From contig NZ_QUMK01000006.1 in the NCBI RefSeq assembly GCF_010907035.1, positions 1 to 64,000 of the forward strand: a stretch of 64,000 nucleotides of DNA. Reading direction: 5' to 3'. The stretch is from Rhodopseudomonas sp. BR0M22 (lineage in GTDB: Bacteria; Pseudomonadota; Alphaproteobacteria; Rhizobiales; Xanthobacteraceae). Shown here piece by piece: positions 26,725-36,908 of the stretch. The notes under the pieces were generated by a model. That model was not told the DNA's origin. It worked only from the letters and a program-made list of their open reading frames with translations, and ran no database searches. The position numbers and the translations under genes are program-made. Within the stretch, counting starts at the first letter, position 1. Each line of letters begins with the position of its first letter.

Positions 26725-27357
26725 CTACCGGATGCCGGTGATTTTGTGGGTCTGCAGGCTGAGCCGCCATTGCGGATGCTGCAGGCAGTAAGCGATCGCG
26801 CGGGTGGTGTTGTCGTCGCGCTCTGGGCCGTCCATCGGCTGCAGTGAGAACCGCGCAAAATCGAGCGCGGCGAAGTCGTCCGGCATCGCGCCCGGCTGCG
26901 GATACACCAGCTTCAATTCATCGCCGCTGCGAATACGCAGCTCGGCGCCTTCCTTCGGGCTGACGCACAGCCAATCGATGCCGTCCGGCGGCGCGATCGT
27001 GCCGTTGGTCTCGACGCCGATTTCGAAACCGCGCGCGTGCAGCGCAGCGATCAGTTCGGAATCGAGCTGCAGCAGCGGCTCGCCGCCGGTGATCACGACG
27101 TAGCGGTCGCGCGCATCGCCGCTCCATTGCGCCGCGATCGTATCGGCGAGCAGGTCGGCCTCCGCGTAGCGCCCGCCGAGCGTTCCGTCGGTGCCGATGA
27201 AGTCCGTATCGCAGAATTTGCAGGTCGCCTGGTCACGGTCCTGCTCGCGGCCGGTCCATAGATTGCAGCCGGCGAACCGGCAGAATACGGCGGCGCGGCC
27301 GGCATGGGCGCCTTCGCCCTGCAGCGTCAGAAAGATTTCCTTAACCGCGTAGCTCAC
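26725..27357 (-). CDS. queE: 7-carboxy-7-deazaguanine synthase QueE
   Basis: Radical SAM enzyme of queuosine/7-deazapurine synthesis converting carboxytetrahydropterin to CDG. The 210-aa protein shows the cluster motif as CX14CX2C (Cys in FAGC, then CKFC), the expanded spacing known in some QueE proteins, in place of the common CX3CX2C. The GGEPLLQ motif is present. trmL lies 12 bases upstream on the same strand; other queuosine genes are not in the window. Confidence 0.91.
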   Translation of the reverse strand: MSYAVKEIFLTLQGEGAHAGRAAVFCRFAGCNLWTGREQDRDQATCKFCDTDFIGTDGTLGGRYAEADLLADTIAAQWSGDARDRYVVITGGEPLLQLDSELIAALHARGFEIGVETNGTIAPPDGIDWLCVSPKEGAELRIRSGDELKLVYPQPGAMPDDFAALDFARFSLQPMDGPERDDNTTRAIAYCLQHPQWRLSLQTHKITGIR

Positions 27358-27369
27358 CCGCGTTTGTCC

Positions 27370-27825
27370 TTACTCTGCGAATTGGATTTGCCGCAGCGCC
27401 TCGCCGGTCACCATCGCGGCGGCCATCGCGACGTTCAGTGAGCGCAGGCCGGGCTGCATGGGAATTACTAACCGGGCGTCAGCGGCGGCCGCGACCTCGT
27501 CCGGGACGCCGGCGCTTTCGCGGCCGAGCATCAGTACGTCAGTCGGCTGGTAACGCTGTTGGAAATAAGGTCTTTCTCCTTTGGTCGTAAGTAAAATCAG
27601 CCTGCAGCCGGTGTTTTCCCGCCATTGCTCGAATTTTAGCCAGGAATCGTGCCGGATAATGCTGACCTGATCCAGATAGTCCATCCCGGCGCGGCGGAAA
27701 TGCCGATCGGAAGTCGGGAAGCCGGCCGGCTCGATGATGTGGGCTTCGACGTTCAAACAGGCGCAAAACCGAAGAATAGTGCCGGTGTTTTGCGGGATAT
27801 CGGGTTGAAACAAGGCGATCCGCAT
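27370..27825 (-). CDS. trmL: tRNA (cytidine(34)-2'-O)-methyltransferase TrmL
   Basis: SPOUT-class methyltransferase that 2'-O-methylates the wobble base of tRNA-Leu. The 151-aa protein begins MRIALFQPDIPQNTG and carries the knot motifs LMLGRESAGVP and PMQPGLRSLNVAMAAAM. The ATG at 27825 follows GGGAG; a 26-residue upstream extension lacks conservation and was dropped. It is followed closely by queE; both products act on the tRNA anticodon region. Confidence 0.92.
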   Translation of the reverse strand: MRIALFQPDIPQNTGTILRFCACLNVEAHIIEPAGFPTSDRHFRRAGMDYLDQVSIIRHDSWLKFEQWRENTGCRLILLTTKGERPYFQQRYQPTDVLMLGRESAGVPDEVAAAADARLVIPMQPGLRSLNVAMAAAMVTGEALRQIQFAE

Positions 27826-28099
27826 CCCGTAATGCTCCCAATCAACTGAACGATAACGTGCGCTGTGTTCTGACACGCCCTTGAATCGTTTGAGGCGCGC
27901 CAATTAGCCGTTCGCGGGCTTGCGCTCTACCGGCAAGGGTGCCAATAGAACGATTCTGGACTGTCTGTTCTACCCGACCGGCCATGACAAGCGGCCCGGG
28001 GCATCTGAAGGCCGCCGATCTCGCGACCTCCCCGGGCAATGATCTCGCAAATTTGCCGAGAGCGCTGTGCCGGTCGCAGAGATGAAAGGGCTTGGGATC

Positions 28100-28627
28100 G
28101 TGACGACAGAGGCTTCGGCGGAACCGACACGCCGTGATTTTCTCTACATCGCAACCGGCGCGGTTGCCGCCGTCGGTGCGGCGGCCGCGGTGTGGCCGTT
28201 CATCTCGCAGATGAACCCGGACGCGTCGACCATCGCCGCCGGCGCTCCGATCGAAGTCGATCTCACTCCGATCGCTCAGGGGCAGGACATCAAGGTGTTC
28301 TGGCGCGGTCAGCCGATCTACATCATGAACCGCACCCCGAAGCAGGTCGAGGAAGCGCGCAACACGCCGCTGTCCGATCTGAAGGATCCGCAGACCGATC
28401 AGGCGCGGACCAAGGAAGGCCACGAGAACTGGCTGGTGGTGGTCGGCATCTGCACCCATCTGGGCTGCATTCCGATCGCGCACGAGGGCAAGTACGACGG
28501 CTTCTTCTGCCCGTGCCACGGCTCGCAGTACGACAGCTCCGGCCGCATCCGTCAGGGGCCGGCGCCGCTCAACCTGCCGATTCCCCCCTACCAATTCGTC
28601 TCCGACACCAAAGTCCAGATCGGCTGA
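28100..28627 (+). CDS. petA: Ubiquinol-cytochrome c reductase iron-sulfur (Rieske) subunit
   Basis: Rieske subunit of the bc1 complex. A twin-arginine signal-anchor ([13 protein letters not shown]) opens the protein, and the 2Fe-2S ligands lie in CTHLGC and CPCHGS. GTG 28100 follows AAAGGG at suitable spacing and gives 175 aa; ATG 28082 (+6 residues) and GTG 28067 are in frame and cannot be excluded. It precedes the fused cytochrome b/c1 gene by 40 bases, the fbcFH order. Confidence 0.93.
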   Translation: MTTEASAEPTRRDFLYIATGAVAAVGAAAAVWPFISQMNPDASTIAAGAPIEVDLTPIAQGQDIKVFWRGQPIYIMNRTPKQVEEARNTPLSDLKDPQTDQARTKEGHENWLVVVGICTHLGCIPIAHEGKYDGFFCPCHGSQYDSSGRIRQGPAPLNLPIPPYQFVSDTKVQIG

Positions 28628-28667
28628 CGTTCCCGCGCGCCGTACCATTGCTTACTAGGATCGCATC

Positions 28668-30734
28668 ATGAGCGGACCCTCGACCTATCAGCCACAAAGC
28701 CCCTTGATGAAGTGGCTGGAGCAGCGCCTGCCGATCGCGGGCCTCGTTCATTCGTCTTTCATCGCCTACCCGACGCCGCGTAACCTGAACTACTGGTGGA
28801 CGTTCGGCGCCATCCTGTCGATGATGCTGGCGGTGCAGATCGTCACCGGCATCGTGCTGGCGATGCACTACACCCCGCACGTCGATCTGGCGTTCGACTC
28901 GGTCGAGCGGATCGTGCGCGACGTCAACTACGGTTGGCTGCTGCGCAACATGCACGCCGCCGGCGCGTCGATGTTCTTCATCGCCGTCTACGTCCACATG
29001 CTCCGCGGTCTGTACTACGGCTCGTACAAGGCGCCGCGCGAAGTGTTGTGGATCCTCGGCGTCATCATCTACCTGTTGATGATGGCGACCGGCTTCATGG
29101 GTTACGTGCTGCCGTGGGGCCAGATGAGCTTCTGGGGCGCCACCGTGATCACCAACCTGTTCTCGGCGTTCCCGGTGGTCGGCGACAGCATCGTGACGCT
29201 GCTGTGGGGCGGCTATTCGGTCGGCAATCCGACCCTGAACCGCTTCTTCTCGCTGCACTACCTGCTGCCCTTCGTGATCGCCGGCGTCGTCGTGCTGCAC
29301 GTCTGGGCGCTGCACGTCACTGGCCAGAACAACCCGGCCGGCGTCGAGCCGAAGACCGAAAAGGACACCGTTCCGTTCACGCCTTACGCGACCCTCAAGG
29401 ACGTGTTCGGCATGTCGTGCTTCCTGGTGTTCTACTCCTGGTTCATCTTCTACATGCCGAACTACCTCGGCGACGCCGAGAACTACGTTCCGGCCAACCC
29501 GGGCGTGACCCCGCCGCACATCGTGCCGGAATGGTACTACCTGCCGTTCTACGCGATCCTGCGCTCGATCCCGAACAAGCTGCTGGGCGTCATCGCGATG
29601 TTCGGCGCGATCATCGTGCTGCTGTTCCTGCCCTGGCTGGATAGCTGCAAGGTGCGCTCGTCGCGCTATCGGCCGATCGCCAAGCGCTTCTTCTGGGGCT
29701 TCGTGGCGACCTGCCTGGTGCTCGGCTGGCTCGGCTCGAAGCCGGCGGAGGGCATCTACACCACGCTCGGTCAGGTGTTCACCTTCTTCTACTTCGCCTA
29801 CTTCCTGATCGTGCTCCCGGTGCTGGGTCGGATGGAAAAGACCTTGCCGCTGCCGAACTCGATCGCCGAAGACGTGCTCAACAAGGGCAAGGTGACCAAG
29901 GCGGTGGCTGGCCTCGTGGCGGTGCTGTTCGCGGGCGGCCTGATGGTCGGCGGCGTGCAGCCGGCCAAGGCCAACGAAGGCGGTGAGAACCCGCCGTCAT
30001 TGCAGTGGAGCTTCGCGGGTCCGTTCGGCACCTACGATCGCGCCCAGCTGCAGCGCGGCTTCAAGATCTACAAGGAAGTCTGCTCCAACTGCCACTCGCT
30101 GAAGTTGCTGCAATATCGCAACCTCGCCGAGCCGGGCGGCCCGGGCTTCACCGTCGAGCAGGCCAAGGCGATCGCGGCCGAAGCTCAGATCAAGGACGGC
30201 CCGAACGATCAGGGTGAGATGTTCGAGCGTCCCGGCCGGCTTGCCGACACCTTCCACTCGCCGTTCCCGAACGAGCAGGCTGCTCGCGCGGCCAACGGTG
30301 GTGCGGCTCCGCCCGACATGTCGCTGCTGGCGAAGGCACGCACCTATTCGCGCGGCTTCCCGCAGTTCATCTTCGACTTCTTCACTCAGTTCCAGGAGCA
30401 GGGCCCGAACTACATCGCCGCGCTGCTGCAGGGCTACGAAGACACCCCGCCGGAAGGCTTCAGTCTCCCGGACGGCTCGTTCTACAACAAGTGGTACCCG
30501 GGCCATTCGATCAAGATGCCGCCGCCGATCCAGTCCGGCATGGTGAGCTACGACGACGGTACGCCGGAAACGCTCGAGCAGTACGCCAAGGACGTGACCT
30601 CGTTCCTGATGTGGGCCTCCGAGCCGCACATGGAGGCCCGCAAGCGCCTCGGTCTGCAGGTGATGATCTTCCTGATCATCCTCTCCGGCCTGCTGTACTT
30701 CGTGAAGCGCAAGGTGTGGTCGAACGTCCACTAA
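28668..30734 (+). CDS. fbcH: Fused cytochrome b/cytochrome c1 precursor (FbcH type)
   Basis: A 688-aa polyprotein. About the first 410 residues are cytochrome b, with multiple membrane helices, the haem-b histidines and the PEW motif. A hydrophobic internal signal (about 410-435, ending PAKA|NEGG) then leads into cytochrome c1 with a CSNCHS haem-c site near residue 471 and a C-terminal membrane anchor. In Bradyrhizobium the equivalent FbcH is cut into two proteins after translocation; the same is expected here. A terminator follows. Confidence 0.95.
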   Translation: MSGPSTYQPQSPLMKWLEQRLPIAGLVHSSFIAYPTPRNLNYWWTFGAILSMMLAVQIVTGIVLAMHYTPHVDLAFDSVERIVRDVNYGWLLRNMHAAGASMFFIAVYVHMLRGLYYGSYKAPREVLWILGVIIYLLMMATGFMGYVLPWGQMSFWGATVITNLFSAFPVVGDSIVTLLWGGYSVGNPTLNRFFSLHYLLPFVIAGVVVLHVWALHVTGQNNPAGVEPKTEKDTVPFTPYATLKDVFGMSCFLVFYSWFIFYMPNYLGDAENYVPANPGVTPPHIVPEWYYLPFYAILRSIPNKLLGVIAMFGAIIVLLFLPWLDSCKVRSSRYRPIAKRFFWGFVATCLVLGWLGSKPAEGIYTTLGQVFTFFYFAYFLIVLPVLGRMEKTLPLPNSIAEDVLNKGKVTKAVAGLVAVLFAGGLMVGGVQPAKANEGGENPPSLQWSFAGPFGTYDRAQLQRGFKIYKEVCSNCHSLKLLQYRNLAEPGGPGFTVEQAKAIAAEAQIKDGPNDQGEMFERPGRLADTFHSPFPNEQAARAANGGAAPPDMSLLAKARTYSRGFPQFIFDFFTQFQEQGPNYIAALLQGYEDTPPEGFSLPDGSFYNKWYPGHSIKMPPPIQSGMVSYDDGTPETLEQYAKDVTSFLMWASEPHMEARKRLGLQVMIFLIILSGLLYFVKRKVWSNVH

Positions 30735-30763
30735 CCGGACCGACCATCGCGAACGAGACAGGA

Positions 30764-30786
30764 AAGCCCCTTCGGGGGCTTTTTTG
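30764..30786 (+). terminator. Rho-independent terminator after fbcH
   Basis: AAGCCCC at 30764-30770, loop TTCG, GGGGCTT at 30775-30781, followed by a T-run. A textbook terminator closing the fbcFH operon. Confidence 0.93.
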
Positions 30787-30887
30787 TTGTCTGCATCCAG
30801 CCCGCGATGCGCCGCAGCGATTGCATCCGGCGGCCGCACCGGACAAAATAATCAAAAGCATTCGCATCTAACTCGCGGGGAGGCACC

Positions 30888-31562
30888 ATGGGCACGCTGA
30901 TCACTTTCAAACGTCCGGACGGCAAGGAAGCCAGCGGCTATCTGGCCAATTCCGCCAGCGGCAATGCGCCGGGCGTGGTGGTGATTCAGGAGTGGTGGGG
31001 ACTGTCGGAGCAGATCAAGGGACTGACCGATCGGTTCGCGCATGCCGGCTTCGATGCGCTCGCGCCCGACCTCTACAACGGCACGGTGGTGCCGTATCAC
31101 GACACGGATGCGGCCAACAAAGAGATGACCTCGCTCGACTTCATGGACGCCACCACCCAGACGGTGCGCGGCGCGGTGAACTATCTGTCGCGCAACGGCG
31201 CCAAGGTCGGCCTCACCGGATTCTGCCTCGGCGGCGCGGTGACGGTGATCGGCGCGTGCAAGATTCCCGAACTGAGCGCCGCCGTGGTGTTCTACGGCAT
31301 TCCGCCGGAGCAGGCCGCCAAGCCGTCGGAAGTGCGGGTGCCGATGCAGGGCCATTTCGCCAATCGCGACGATTGGTGCACTCCGCAGGTGGTCGACGCG
31401 TTCGAGAAGGGGCTGAAGGATGCCGGCAAGTCGGCCGAGTTCTTCCGCTACGAGGCCGACCACGCCTTCGTCAACGAGCAGCGCGCGGCGGTGCACGATC
31501 GCGCGGCGGCGGAACTGGCGTGGACTCGTGCGACGCAGTTCTTTGGAAAGCATCTGACGTGA
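30888..31562 (+). CDS. Dienelactone hydrolase family protein
   Basis: A 224-aa alpha/beta hydrolase with a Cys nucleophile in GFCLGG (about residue 115) and a His in the DHAF motif, as in carboxymethylenebutenolidase. The QEWWGL segment near residue 34 is typical. A GGGGAGG site precedes the ATG. No aromatic catabolic genes are adjacent, so the true substrate is unknown. Confidence 0.88.
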   Translation: MGTLITFKRPDGKEASGYLANSASGNAPGVVVIQEWWGLSEQIKGLTDRFAHAGFDALAPDLYNGTVVPYHDTDAANKEMTSLDFMDATTQTVRGAVNYLSRNGAKVGLTGFCLGGAVTVIGACKIPELSAAVVFYGIPPEQAAKPSEVRVPMQGHFANRDDWCTPQVVDAFEKGLKDAGKSAEFFRYEADHAFVNEQRAAVHDRAAAELAWTRATQFFGKHLT

Positions 31563-31652
31563 CGGCGGCCGGCCGGTAAAATTTGAGTATTCGGCTGAAC
31601 ATTTGGCAGATCGGTTTGCTGCGATAACGTGGGTCTACGCCACGAGGACAGC

Positions 31653-31871
31653 ATGCTTGAAAAAGTCTTGAACCCGGATCTCCGAAACGTCGTCGATCTC
31701 GCCAGCTACCGAGCCAAGCCGCTCGGCCTCCGGGGAGACGAGGGGCGCCGGTGCAGACACTGCGGAGCGGCGCTGCTCGATGACGAATCGGAGGATGATT
31801 GTTCGAGCGCCGGCGTCGCCCTCCAGTCGCCGGCCGGCCGGAGGCCGACGCGAGTGTTCCGCGCAGATTGA
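31653..31871 (+). CDS. Small hypothetical protein with CxxC motif
   Basis: A 72-residue ORF with GAGGA seven bases before the ATG and a strong terminator downstream, which supports a real gene. It has a CRHC pair near the middle and another Cys in DDCSS; one pair might bind zinc. A basic tail ends the protein. I do not recognise the family. Confidence 0.55.
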   Translation: MLEKVLNPDLRNVVDLASYRAKPLGLRGDEGRRCRHCGAALLDDESEDDCSSAGVALQSPAGRRPTRVFRAD

Positions 31872-31943
31872 TTTGATGACGACCGGCGTAGCGGCCGCGA
31901 GCCGCCGCGCCGCATGCGGCAAAATCGATGCGATCGTCTGCAG

Positions 31944-31986
31944 CGCCCCGTTTCCGATGTGATCGGAAGCGGGGCGTTGACGTTTT
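31944..31986 (+). terminator. Rho-independent terminator after the small ORF
   Basis: CGCCCCGTTTCCGAT at 31944-31958 pairs with ATCGGAAGCGGGGCG at 31962-31976 (15 positions with one wobble) around GTG, followed by TTGACGTTTT. It terminates plus-strand transcription before the convergent SDR gene. Confidence 0.85.
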
Positions 31987-32017
31987 GGGGGGGGCGGGCG
32001 GAAGGCCGGCCGCAGGA

Positions 32018-32794
32018 TCAGACGTGCTGGCCGCCGTTGATGTGGATCTCGGCGCCGTTCACATAGGACGAGGTTTCGGTGCACAGCACGTAGATGATCT
32101 TGGCGACCTCGTCCGGGGTGCCGAGCCGGCGCATCGGGATCTGCTCCTCGACGATCTTCTCGGTGCCCGGCGACAGGATCGAGGTGTCGATCTCGCCCGG
32201 CGCGATCGAATTGACCCGGACGCCGACATGGCCGAAGTCGGCCGCCATTTCCCGGGTCAGAGCCGCGAGCGCCGCCTTCGAGGTGGCATAGGCGGCACCG
32301 GCGAACGGGTGCACGCGCGAGCCGGCGATCGAGGTGACGTTCACCACCGAGCCCTTGACCGCCTTCAGTTCCTCGATCAGTCCGCGCGCCATCATGATCG
32401 GCGCGAAGAAATTCACCCGGAACACATGCTCCCAGGTGTCGAGTTCGGTGTCGATGGTGCCGAGACGGGAACCGCCCGCCGCCTTCGGCGAGATCGCCGC
32501 GTTATTCACCAGCGCATGCAGCACGCCGCCGTCGAGCCGCTCGCGGATCTCATCGATCGCCCGCAGCGTGTCGGCGCGGTCGCCGAGGTCGACCTGAATG
32601 TGGTCTTCCGGGCCGGCGCCCCACGGGCACTGCTCCGGAAACGGGTGACGGGAGCAAGTGATCACTCGCCAGCCGGCGCTGGAGAAGCGGATCACCGTGG
32701 CATGGCCGATGCCGCGACTGGCGCCGGTCAGAATCATGGTCCGGCGCGGCGCGTTGCTCTCGGGCGGGCGCGGCTTCAGTGAGTCGGGGCTCAT
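32018..32794 (-). CDS. SDR family oxidoreductase
   Basis: A 258-aa classical short-chain dehydrogenase. The nucleotide-binding TGASRGIG (about 23-30), NNAA, the catalytic Ser in NVTSIAGS and YATSKAA (Tyr-x3-Lys) are all present, so it should be active with NAD(P)H. Its start overlaps the pdxH stop (ATGA), implying co-expression; the substrate is not evident. Confidence 0.88.
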   Translation of the reverse strand: MSPDSLKPRPPESNAPRRTMILTGASRGIGHATVIRFSSAGWRVITCSRHPFPEQCPWGAGPEDHIQVDLGDRADTLRAIDEIRERLDGGVLHALVNNAAISPKAAGGSRLGTIDTELDTWEHVFRVNFFAPIMMARGLIEELKAVKGSVVNVTSIAGSRVHPFAGAAYATSKAALAALTREMAADFGHVGVRVNSIAPGEIDTSILSPGTEKIVEEQIPMRRLGTPDEVAKIIYVLCTETSSYVNGAEIHINGGQHV

Positions 32795-33429
32795 GGATAC
32801 AGCCTTGTCTTGATCCAGGGGTGATCCGGGGTGTCCCGGCAGAATTCGATACGGTCGTGCAGGCGGAACGGACGGTCGTGCCAGAATTCGATCCGGCTCG
32901 GCGTGATCCGCCAGCCGCTCCAGCCCGGCGGCCGCGGAACCTCGCCGACCAGATGGCGCGCGGCGACCTTGGCGATCGCCTGCTCGAACGCGAACCGGCT
33001 TTCCAACGGCTGCGACTGCTTGCTCGCCCAGGCGCCGATTTGCGCCTGTTTCGGCCGTGTGGCGAAATAGGCGTCGGCCTCGGCGTCGGTCACCGGCGTT
33101 ACCGTGCCGCGAATCCGAATTTGCCGGCGCAGCGATTTCCAGTGAAACAGCAGCGCCGCCTTCGGATTGCCGGCGAGTTCGCGGCCCTTCTGACTGGCGA
33201 TGTGGCTGTAGAATACGAAACCGTGGTCGTCATAGCCCTTCATTAGAACCATGCGCACGTCGGGCAGGCCGTCGGCATCGACGGTCGCCAGCGCCATTGC
33301 GTTCGGATCGTTGGGTTCGGACCGGTTCGCTTCGGCAAGCCATTCGGCGAACAGCGCAAACGGATTCTCTGCGGCGGTGAAATCACCGGACGTTAACTCA
33401 CTTTGTGGTCTGATCGTAGGGTCGCTCAT
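32791..33429 (-). CDS. pdxH: Pyridoxamine 5'-phosphate oxidase
   Basis: FMN enzyme completing PLP synthesis or salvage. The 212-aa protein has the FMN-binding [17 protein letters not shown] region and the C-terminal signature [15 protein letters not shown]. Normal family length. It overlaps the following SDR gene by four bases. Confidence 0.93.
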   Translation of the reverse strand: MSDPTIRPQSELTSGDFTAAENPFALFAEWLAEANRSEPNDPNAMALATVDADGLPDVRMVLMKGYDDHGFVFYSHIASQKGRELAGNPKAALLFHWKSLRRQIRIRGTVTPVTDAEADAYFATRPKQAQIGAWASKQSQPLESRFAFEQAIAKVAARHLVGEVPRPPGWSGWRITPSRIEFWHDRPFRLHDRIEFCRDTPDHPWIKTRLYP

Positions 33430-33552
33430 GCGAGGAAATCCGAATTGTGCTTCACCGCGGTCCGGAACGCGCTGCAGGTTCTATGTAGGTTCGACCTATA
33501 TAGGGCACCGCAACGCATTGGCCTATCGGCGATCCTGCAGCCTGCTTCGGCA

Positions 33553-33963
33553 ATGATAGCGATTCTAATCGGTGCCTCGCTCGGCGGCTGCGGCATGACC
33601 GGGCGCGACGGACCGTTCGCGCAGATGGATTCGAGCGACTTCACCGGCTCGATCGGCGCGATCCTGCCGGCCAAGGACGACGGACCGACCGAGGCCGATC
33701 TGGCGCTGGCGCGGATGGCCGCCTCCGATGTCCTGACCAAAGGCGACAAGGATTCGAGCCAGCCGTGGGAGAATCCGGCGACCGGTGCGCGTGGCTCGGT
33801 GACGCCGCTGGCGGCCGCCTACAGCAACGAAGGGCGGACCTGTCGGGATTTTCTCGCCTCCTATGTGAGGGACCAGACCGAGAGCTGGATGCAGGGCGCA
33901 GCCTGCCGCACCCCGCGCGGCCATTGGGAAGTCCGTGCGCTCAAACCGTGGCGGCGCGGCTAA
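33553..33963 (+). CDS. Small surface-antigen-like lipoprotein (RT0821/Lpp0805 type)
   Basis: A 136-aa exported protein resembling the 17-kDa surface-antigen/RT0821 family, especially in the C-terminal part (PLAAAYSNEGRTCRDFLASYV, WMQGAACRTPRGHWEV). A hydrophobic segment ends in SLGGC, a plausible lipobox. From ATG 33553 the signal is very short; an upstream in-frame alternative start would lengthen it, so the 5' end is uncertain. It is divergent from pdxH. Confidence 0.68.
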   Translation: MIAILIGASLGGCGMTGRDGPFAQMDSSDFTGSIGAILPAKDDGPTEADLALARMAASDVLTKGDKDSSQPWENPATGARGSVTPLAAAYSNEGRTCRDFLASYVRDQTESWMQGAACRTPRGHWEVRALKPWRRG

Positions 33964-34080
33964 ACCGGTCGATTGCATCGGCAATCGAGCCGATTCCGGT
34001 TGCAAAAACGACATGAAACCCCCAGATGACTACCGACGGGCGTTCGCCCACAGTTCGAATTCCTGAAGGAGACGAGACGG

Positions 34081-35052
34081 ATGCGCGACCCCTATGAGGT
34101 CCTGGGGGTGCAGCGGGACGCCAGCGCTGCGGCGATCAAAAGCGCCTATCGCAAGCTGGCGAAGAAGCATCACCCCGACAGCAACAAGAACGATCCGAAA
34201 GCCGCCGCGCGCTTCTCTGAAATCAATTCCGCCAACGAAATCCTCGGCGACGAGACCAAGCGCAAGCAATACGACCGCGGCGAGATCGATGCCGAAGGCA
34301 AGCCGCGCTTCCAGGGCTTTCCTGGCGGCGGCGGTGGCCGCGCGGGCGGCGCCGGCGGGTTCGAGCAATATTCCTTCCGCAGCGGCGGCGGCGCCCCCGG
34401 GGGCGGATTCGGCGGCGCGGCCGGGTTCGAGGATATTTTGAACTCGATGTTCGGCGGCGCGGCCGGCGCGCGCGGTGCCGGCGCGCGTGGCCGGACCCAG
34501 GGTTTCGATTTCGACACCGGCTTTGCGCCCGATCTCGATCAGTCGGTGTCGATGACGGTGACGCTGGAGGAATCCGTGCGCGGCACCGAAAAGCGCGTGC
34601 GGCTGCCGAGCGGCAAGGAACTCAACGTCAAGATTCCGGCCGGCGTCAATGCGGGCCAGCAGATCCGGCTGAAGGGGCAGGGCGAGAGCGCGCCCGGCCA
34701 CCGCGCCGGCGACCTGCTGATCACCGTCAACATCGCCCCGCATCCTTACTTCAAGATCGACGGCAACGATCTGAAGCTGGAGCTGCCGCTGACGTTGTAC
34801 GAAGCGGTGCTCGGCGCCAAAGTGCGGGTGCCGACGCTGACAGGCGCGATCGAGCTGTCGATCCCGAAGAATACCTCGAGCGGGCGCATCTTCCGGCTCA
34901 AGGGCAAGGGGCTGTCGAAAGGCGGCGCGACCGGCGATCTGTTCGTCACCACCCGCATCATCCTCCCCGACGGCCACGATGCCGAGCTGGAAAAGCTGAT
35001 GCAGAAGTGGCGCGACAGCCACCCCTACAATCCGCGCGGCGATCTCGGCTGA
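34081..35052 (+). CDS. DnaJ-class co-chaperone (CbpA-like, no zinc finger)
   Basis: A 323-aa J-domain protein. The J domain spans residues 1-66 with HPD at 31-33, followed by a Gly/Phe-rich linker (about 80-145) and a C-terminal substrate-binding domain; the Cys-rich zinc finger of DnaJ is absent, as in CbpA. It stimulates DnaK. AAGGAG precedes the ATG and a hairpin terminator follows. Confidence 0.9.
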   Translation: MRDPYEVLGVQRDASAAAIKSAYRKLAKKHHPDSNKNDPKAAARFSEINSANEILGDETKRKQYDRGEIDAEGKPRFQGFPGGGGGRAGGAGGFEQYSFRSGGGAPGGGFGGAAGFEDILNSMFGGAAGARGAGARGRTQGFDFDTGFAPDLDQSVSMTVTLEESVRGTEKRVRLPSGKELNVKIPAGVNAGQQIRLKGQGESAPGHRAGDLLITVNIAPHPYFKIDGNDLKLELPLTLYEAVLGAKVRVPTLTGAIELSIPKNTSSGRIFRLKGKGLSKGGATGDLFVTTRIILPDGHDAELEKLMQKWRDSHPYNPRGDLG

Positions 35053-35073
35053 GCCGGATCGCTTGATGAACAG

Positions 35074-35103
35074 GCCGCGCGCTGCAACAGCGCGCGGCTT
35101 TAA
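35074..35103 (+). terminator. Probable terminator after the DnaJ-class gene
   Basis: GCCGCGCGCTG at 35074-35084 pairs perfectly with CAGCGCGCGGC at 35088-35098 around CAA, followed by a short TTTAA. The stem is strong; the T-run is short. Confidence 0.75.
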
Positions 35104-35249
35104 GCGCATCGTCGACCAGCTCGATTCAGCACCTCCTTGCGCGTCCGCCTCCTTGCCCAAATGGTTGAATTTGCAGGTGGACATTGGGCTGTACCCGGCC
35201 CGGGCGGTGGTGTAGGTCGAAGGCCGATTGCAAGACGATAGGATCCTCC

Positions 35250-36071
35250 ATGTCGACAGCTTCCGGCCTGATGCAGGGCAAGCGCGGCGTCATTCTCGGC
35301 GTCGCCAACAACCGTTCGATCGCCTATGGCATTGCGAAAGCCTGCCGCGCCCAGGGCGCCGAGATTGCGCTGACCTATCAGGGCGATGCGCTGAAGAAGC
35401 GGGTCGAACCGCTCGCAGCCGAGCTCGGCGGTCTCGTTCTCGGGCACTGCGACGTCACCGACGGCGCCACGATCGACGCGGTGTTCGATGTGGTGAAGGA
35501 GAAGTGGGGCAAGATCGATTTCGTGGTCCACGCCATCGCGTTCGCCGACAAGGATGAACTCGACGGCCGCTACGTCGACACCACGCCGGAGAACTTCTCC
35601 AAGTCGATGCTGATCTCGTGCTACTCGCTGACCGCGATCGCCCAGCGCGCCGAGAAGCTGATGACCGACGGCGGCTCGATCATCACCCTCACGTATTACG
35701 GCGCCGAGAAGTGGATGCCGCATTACAACGTGATGGGCGTCGCCAAGGCCGCGTTGGAAGCCAGCGTGCGCTATCTCGCCGCCGACCTCGGGGAGAAGAA
35801 CATCCGCGTCAACGCGATCTCCGCCGGCCCGATCAAGACTCTGGCCGCCTCCGGCATCGGCGACTTCCGCTACATTCTGAAGTGGAACGAATACAACGCA
35901 CCGCTGCGCCGCACCGTGACGATCGACGAGGTCGGCGACAGCGCGTTGTACTTCCTGTCCGACCTGTCGCGCGGCGTCACCGGCGAAGTCCATCACGTCG
36001 ATTCCGGCTACCATGTCGTCGGCATGAAGAACCCCGACGCGCCGGATATCTCGCTGGGCGGCAAGGATTAG
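35250..36071 (+). CDS. fabI: Enoyl-[acyl-carrier-protein] reductase (NADH) FabI
   Basis: A 273-aa SDR-type enoyl-ACP reductase of fatty acid elongation. It has the FabI-type GVANNRSIAYGIA cofactor motif, the catalytic Tyr-x6-Lys (YNVMGVAK) and the SAGPIKTLAASGI substrate loop. The ATG at 35250 follows TAGGATCC. Normal length. Confidence 0.93.
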   Translation: MSTASGLMQGKRGVILGVANNRSIAYGIAKACRAQGAEIALTYQGDALKKRVEPLAAELGGLVLGHCDVTDGATIDAVFDVVKEKWGKIDFVVHAIAFADKDELDGRYVDTTPENFSKSMLISCYSLTAIAQRAEKLMTDGGSIITLTYYGAEKWMPHYNVMGVAKAALEASVRYLAADLGEKNIRVNAISAGPIKTLAASGIGDFRYILKWNEYNAPLRRTVTIDEVGDSALYFLSDLSRGVTGEVHHVDSGYHVVGMKNPDAPDISLGGKD

Positions 36072-36116
36072 TTCAAAGGGATCGTCATGCGCGGGGTTTG
36101 CGCACTGAAGTTATCC

Positions 36117-36197
36117 CGTCATTGCGAGCGAAGCGAAGCAATCCAGCCCGGTGCACGGAGCTGGATTGCTTCGTCGCTTCGCTCCTCGCAATGACGT
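36117..36197. repeat. Extragenic palindromic element (CGTCATTGCGAGCGAAGC type)
   Basis: CGTCATTGCGAGCGAAGCGAAGCAATCCAG is mirrored by CTGGATTGCTTCG...GCTCCTCGCAATGACG between fabI and the phosphatase gene. It belongs to a different family from the CATTCCGGGG elements. Confidence 0.7.
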
Positions 36198-36216
36198 TGA
36201 GGCCTGATTACTGCCC

Positions 36217-36810
36217 ATGCCCACCATCTACTTCATCCGCCACGGCGAGACCGACTGGAACGCGACCGGGCGCTATCAGGGCACGCAGGACATTCCGCTC
36301 AACGACAAGGGGCGGGGGCAGGCGACGTCGGCCGGCGGCGTGCTCGGCGGTCTGCTCGCGCGCGATGGCCGGCAACCGGCGGAGCTGGACTACCGGGCGA
36401 GCCCGCTCGGCCGCGCCCGCGTCACCATGGAGCTGGTGCGCGGGGCGCTCGGCCTGCCGGCGCAGGACTACACGATCGACGACCGGCTGCGGGAGATCAC
36501 CTACGGTGCCTGGGAAGGCTTCACGCTGGCCGAGATGGAGCGCTCGGACCCGGCGATCTACGCCGCGCGTCAGGCCGACCGCTGGTCGGTCGCCCCGCCG
36601 CGCGGCGAGAGCTATGCCCAGCGGCTGCCCTTCATCACCGACTGGGTCGCCTCGCTGACCCGCGATACGGTCGCGGTCGGCCATGTCGGCACCGGCCGCA
36701 CCCTGTTCGTCGCGCTCAGCCTGAAGACCCCGCACGAGGCGCTGGAAGGCCCGATCCAGCAGGGCGCCGTCTACGTCTTCCGCAACGGCGGCTTCGAGAT
36801 CGTGAGCTGA
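36217..36810 (+). CDS. Histidine phosphatase family protein
   Basis: A 197-aa member of the phosphoglycerate-mutase-like clan. The phospho-acceptor His lies in IRHGETDWN (RHG at 8-10), and the second His is in VGHVGTGRT. Likely a cytoplasmic phosphatase; sequence does not separate a mutase from a phosphatase role. Between fabI and aroC on the plus strand. Confidence 0.87.
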   Translation: MPTIYFIRHGETDWNATGRYQGTQDIPLNDKGRGQATSAGGVLGGLLARDGRQPAELDYRASPLGRARVTMELVRGALGLPAQDYTIDDRLREITYGAWEGFTLAEMERSDPAIYAARQADRWSVAPPRGESYAQRLPFITDWVASLTRDTVAVGHVGTGRTLFVALSLKTPHEALEGPIQQGAVYVFRNGGFEIVS

Positions 36811-36908
36811 GCCCGCCTCTCTCGAACAGGTGGCGTCTAAGGCCGGTTTGACCGTGTCCGGCCGGCGCGTTACCACACCGGCGCAATCCAAAAGGGGCGG
36901 TCCGCGCC

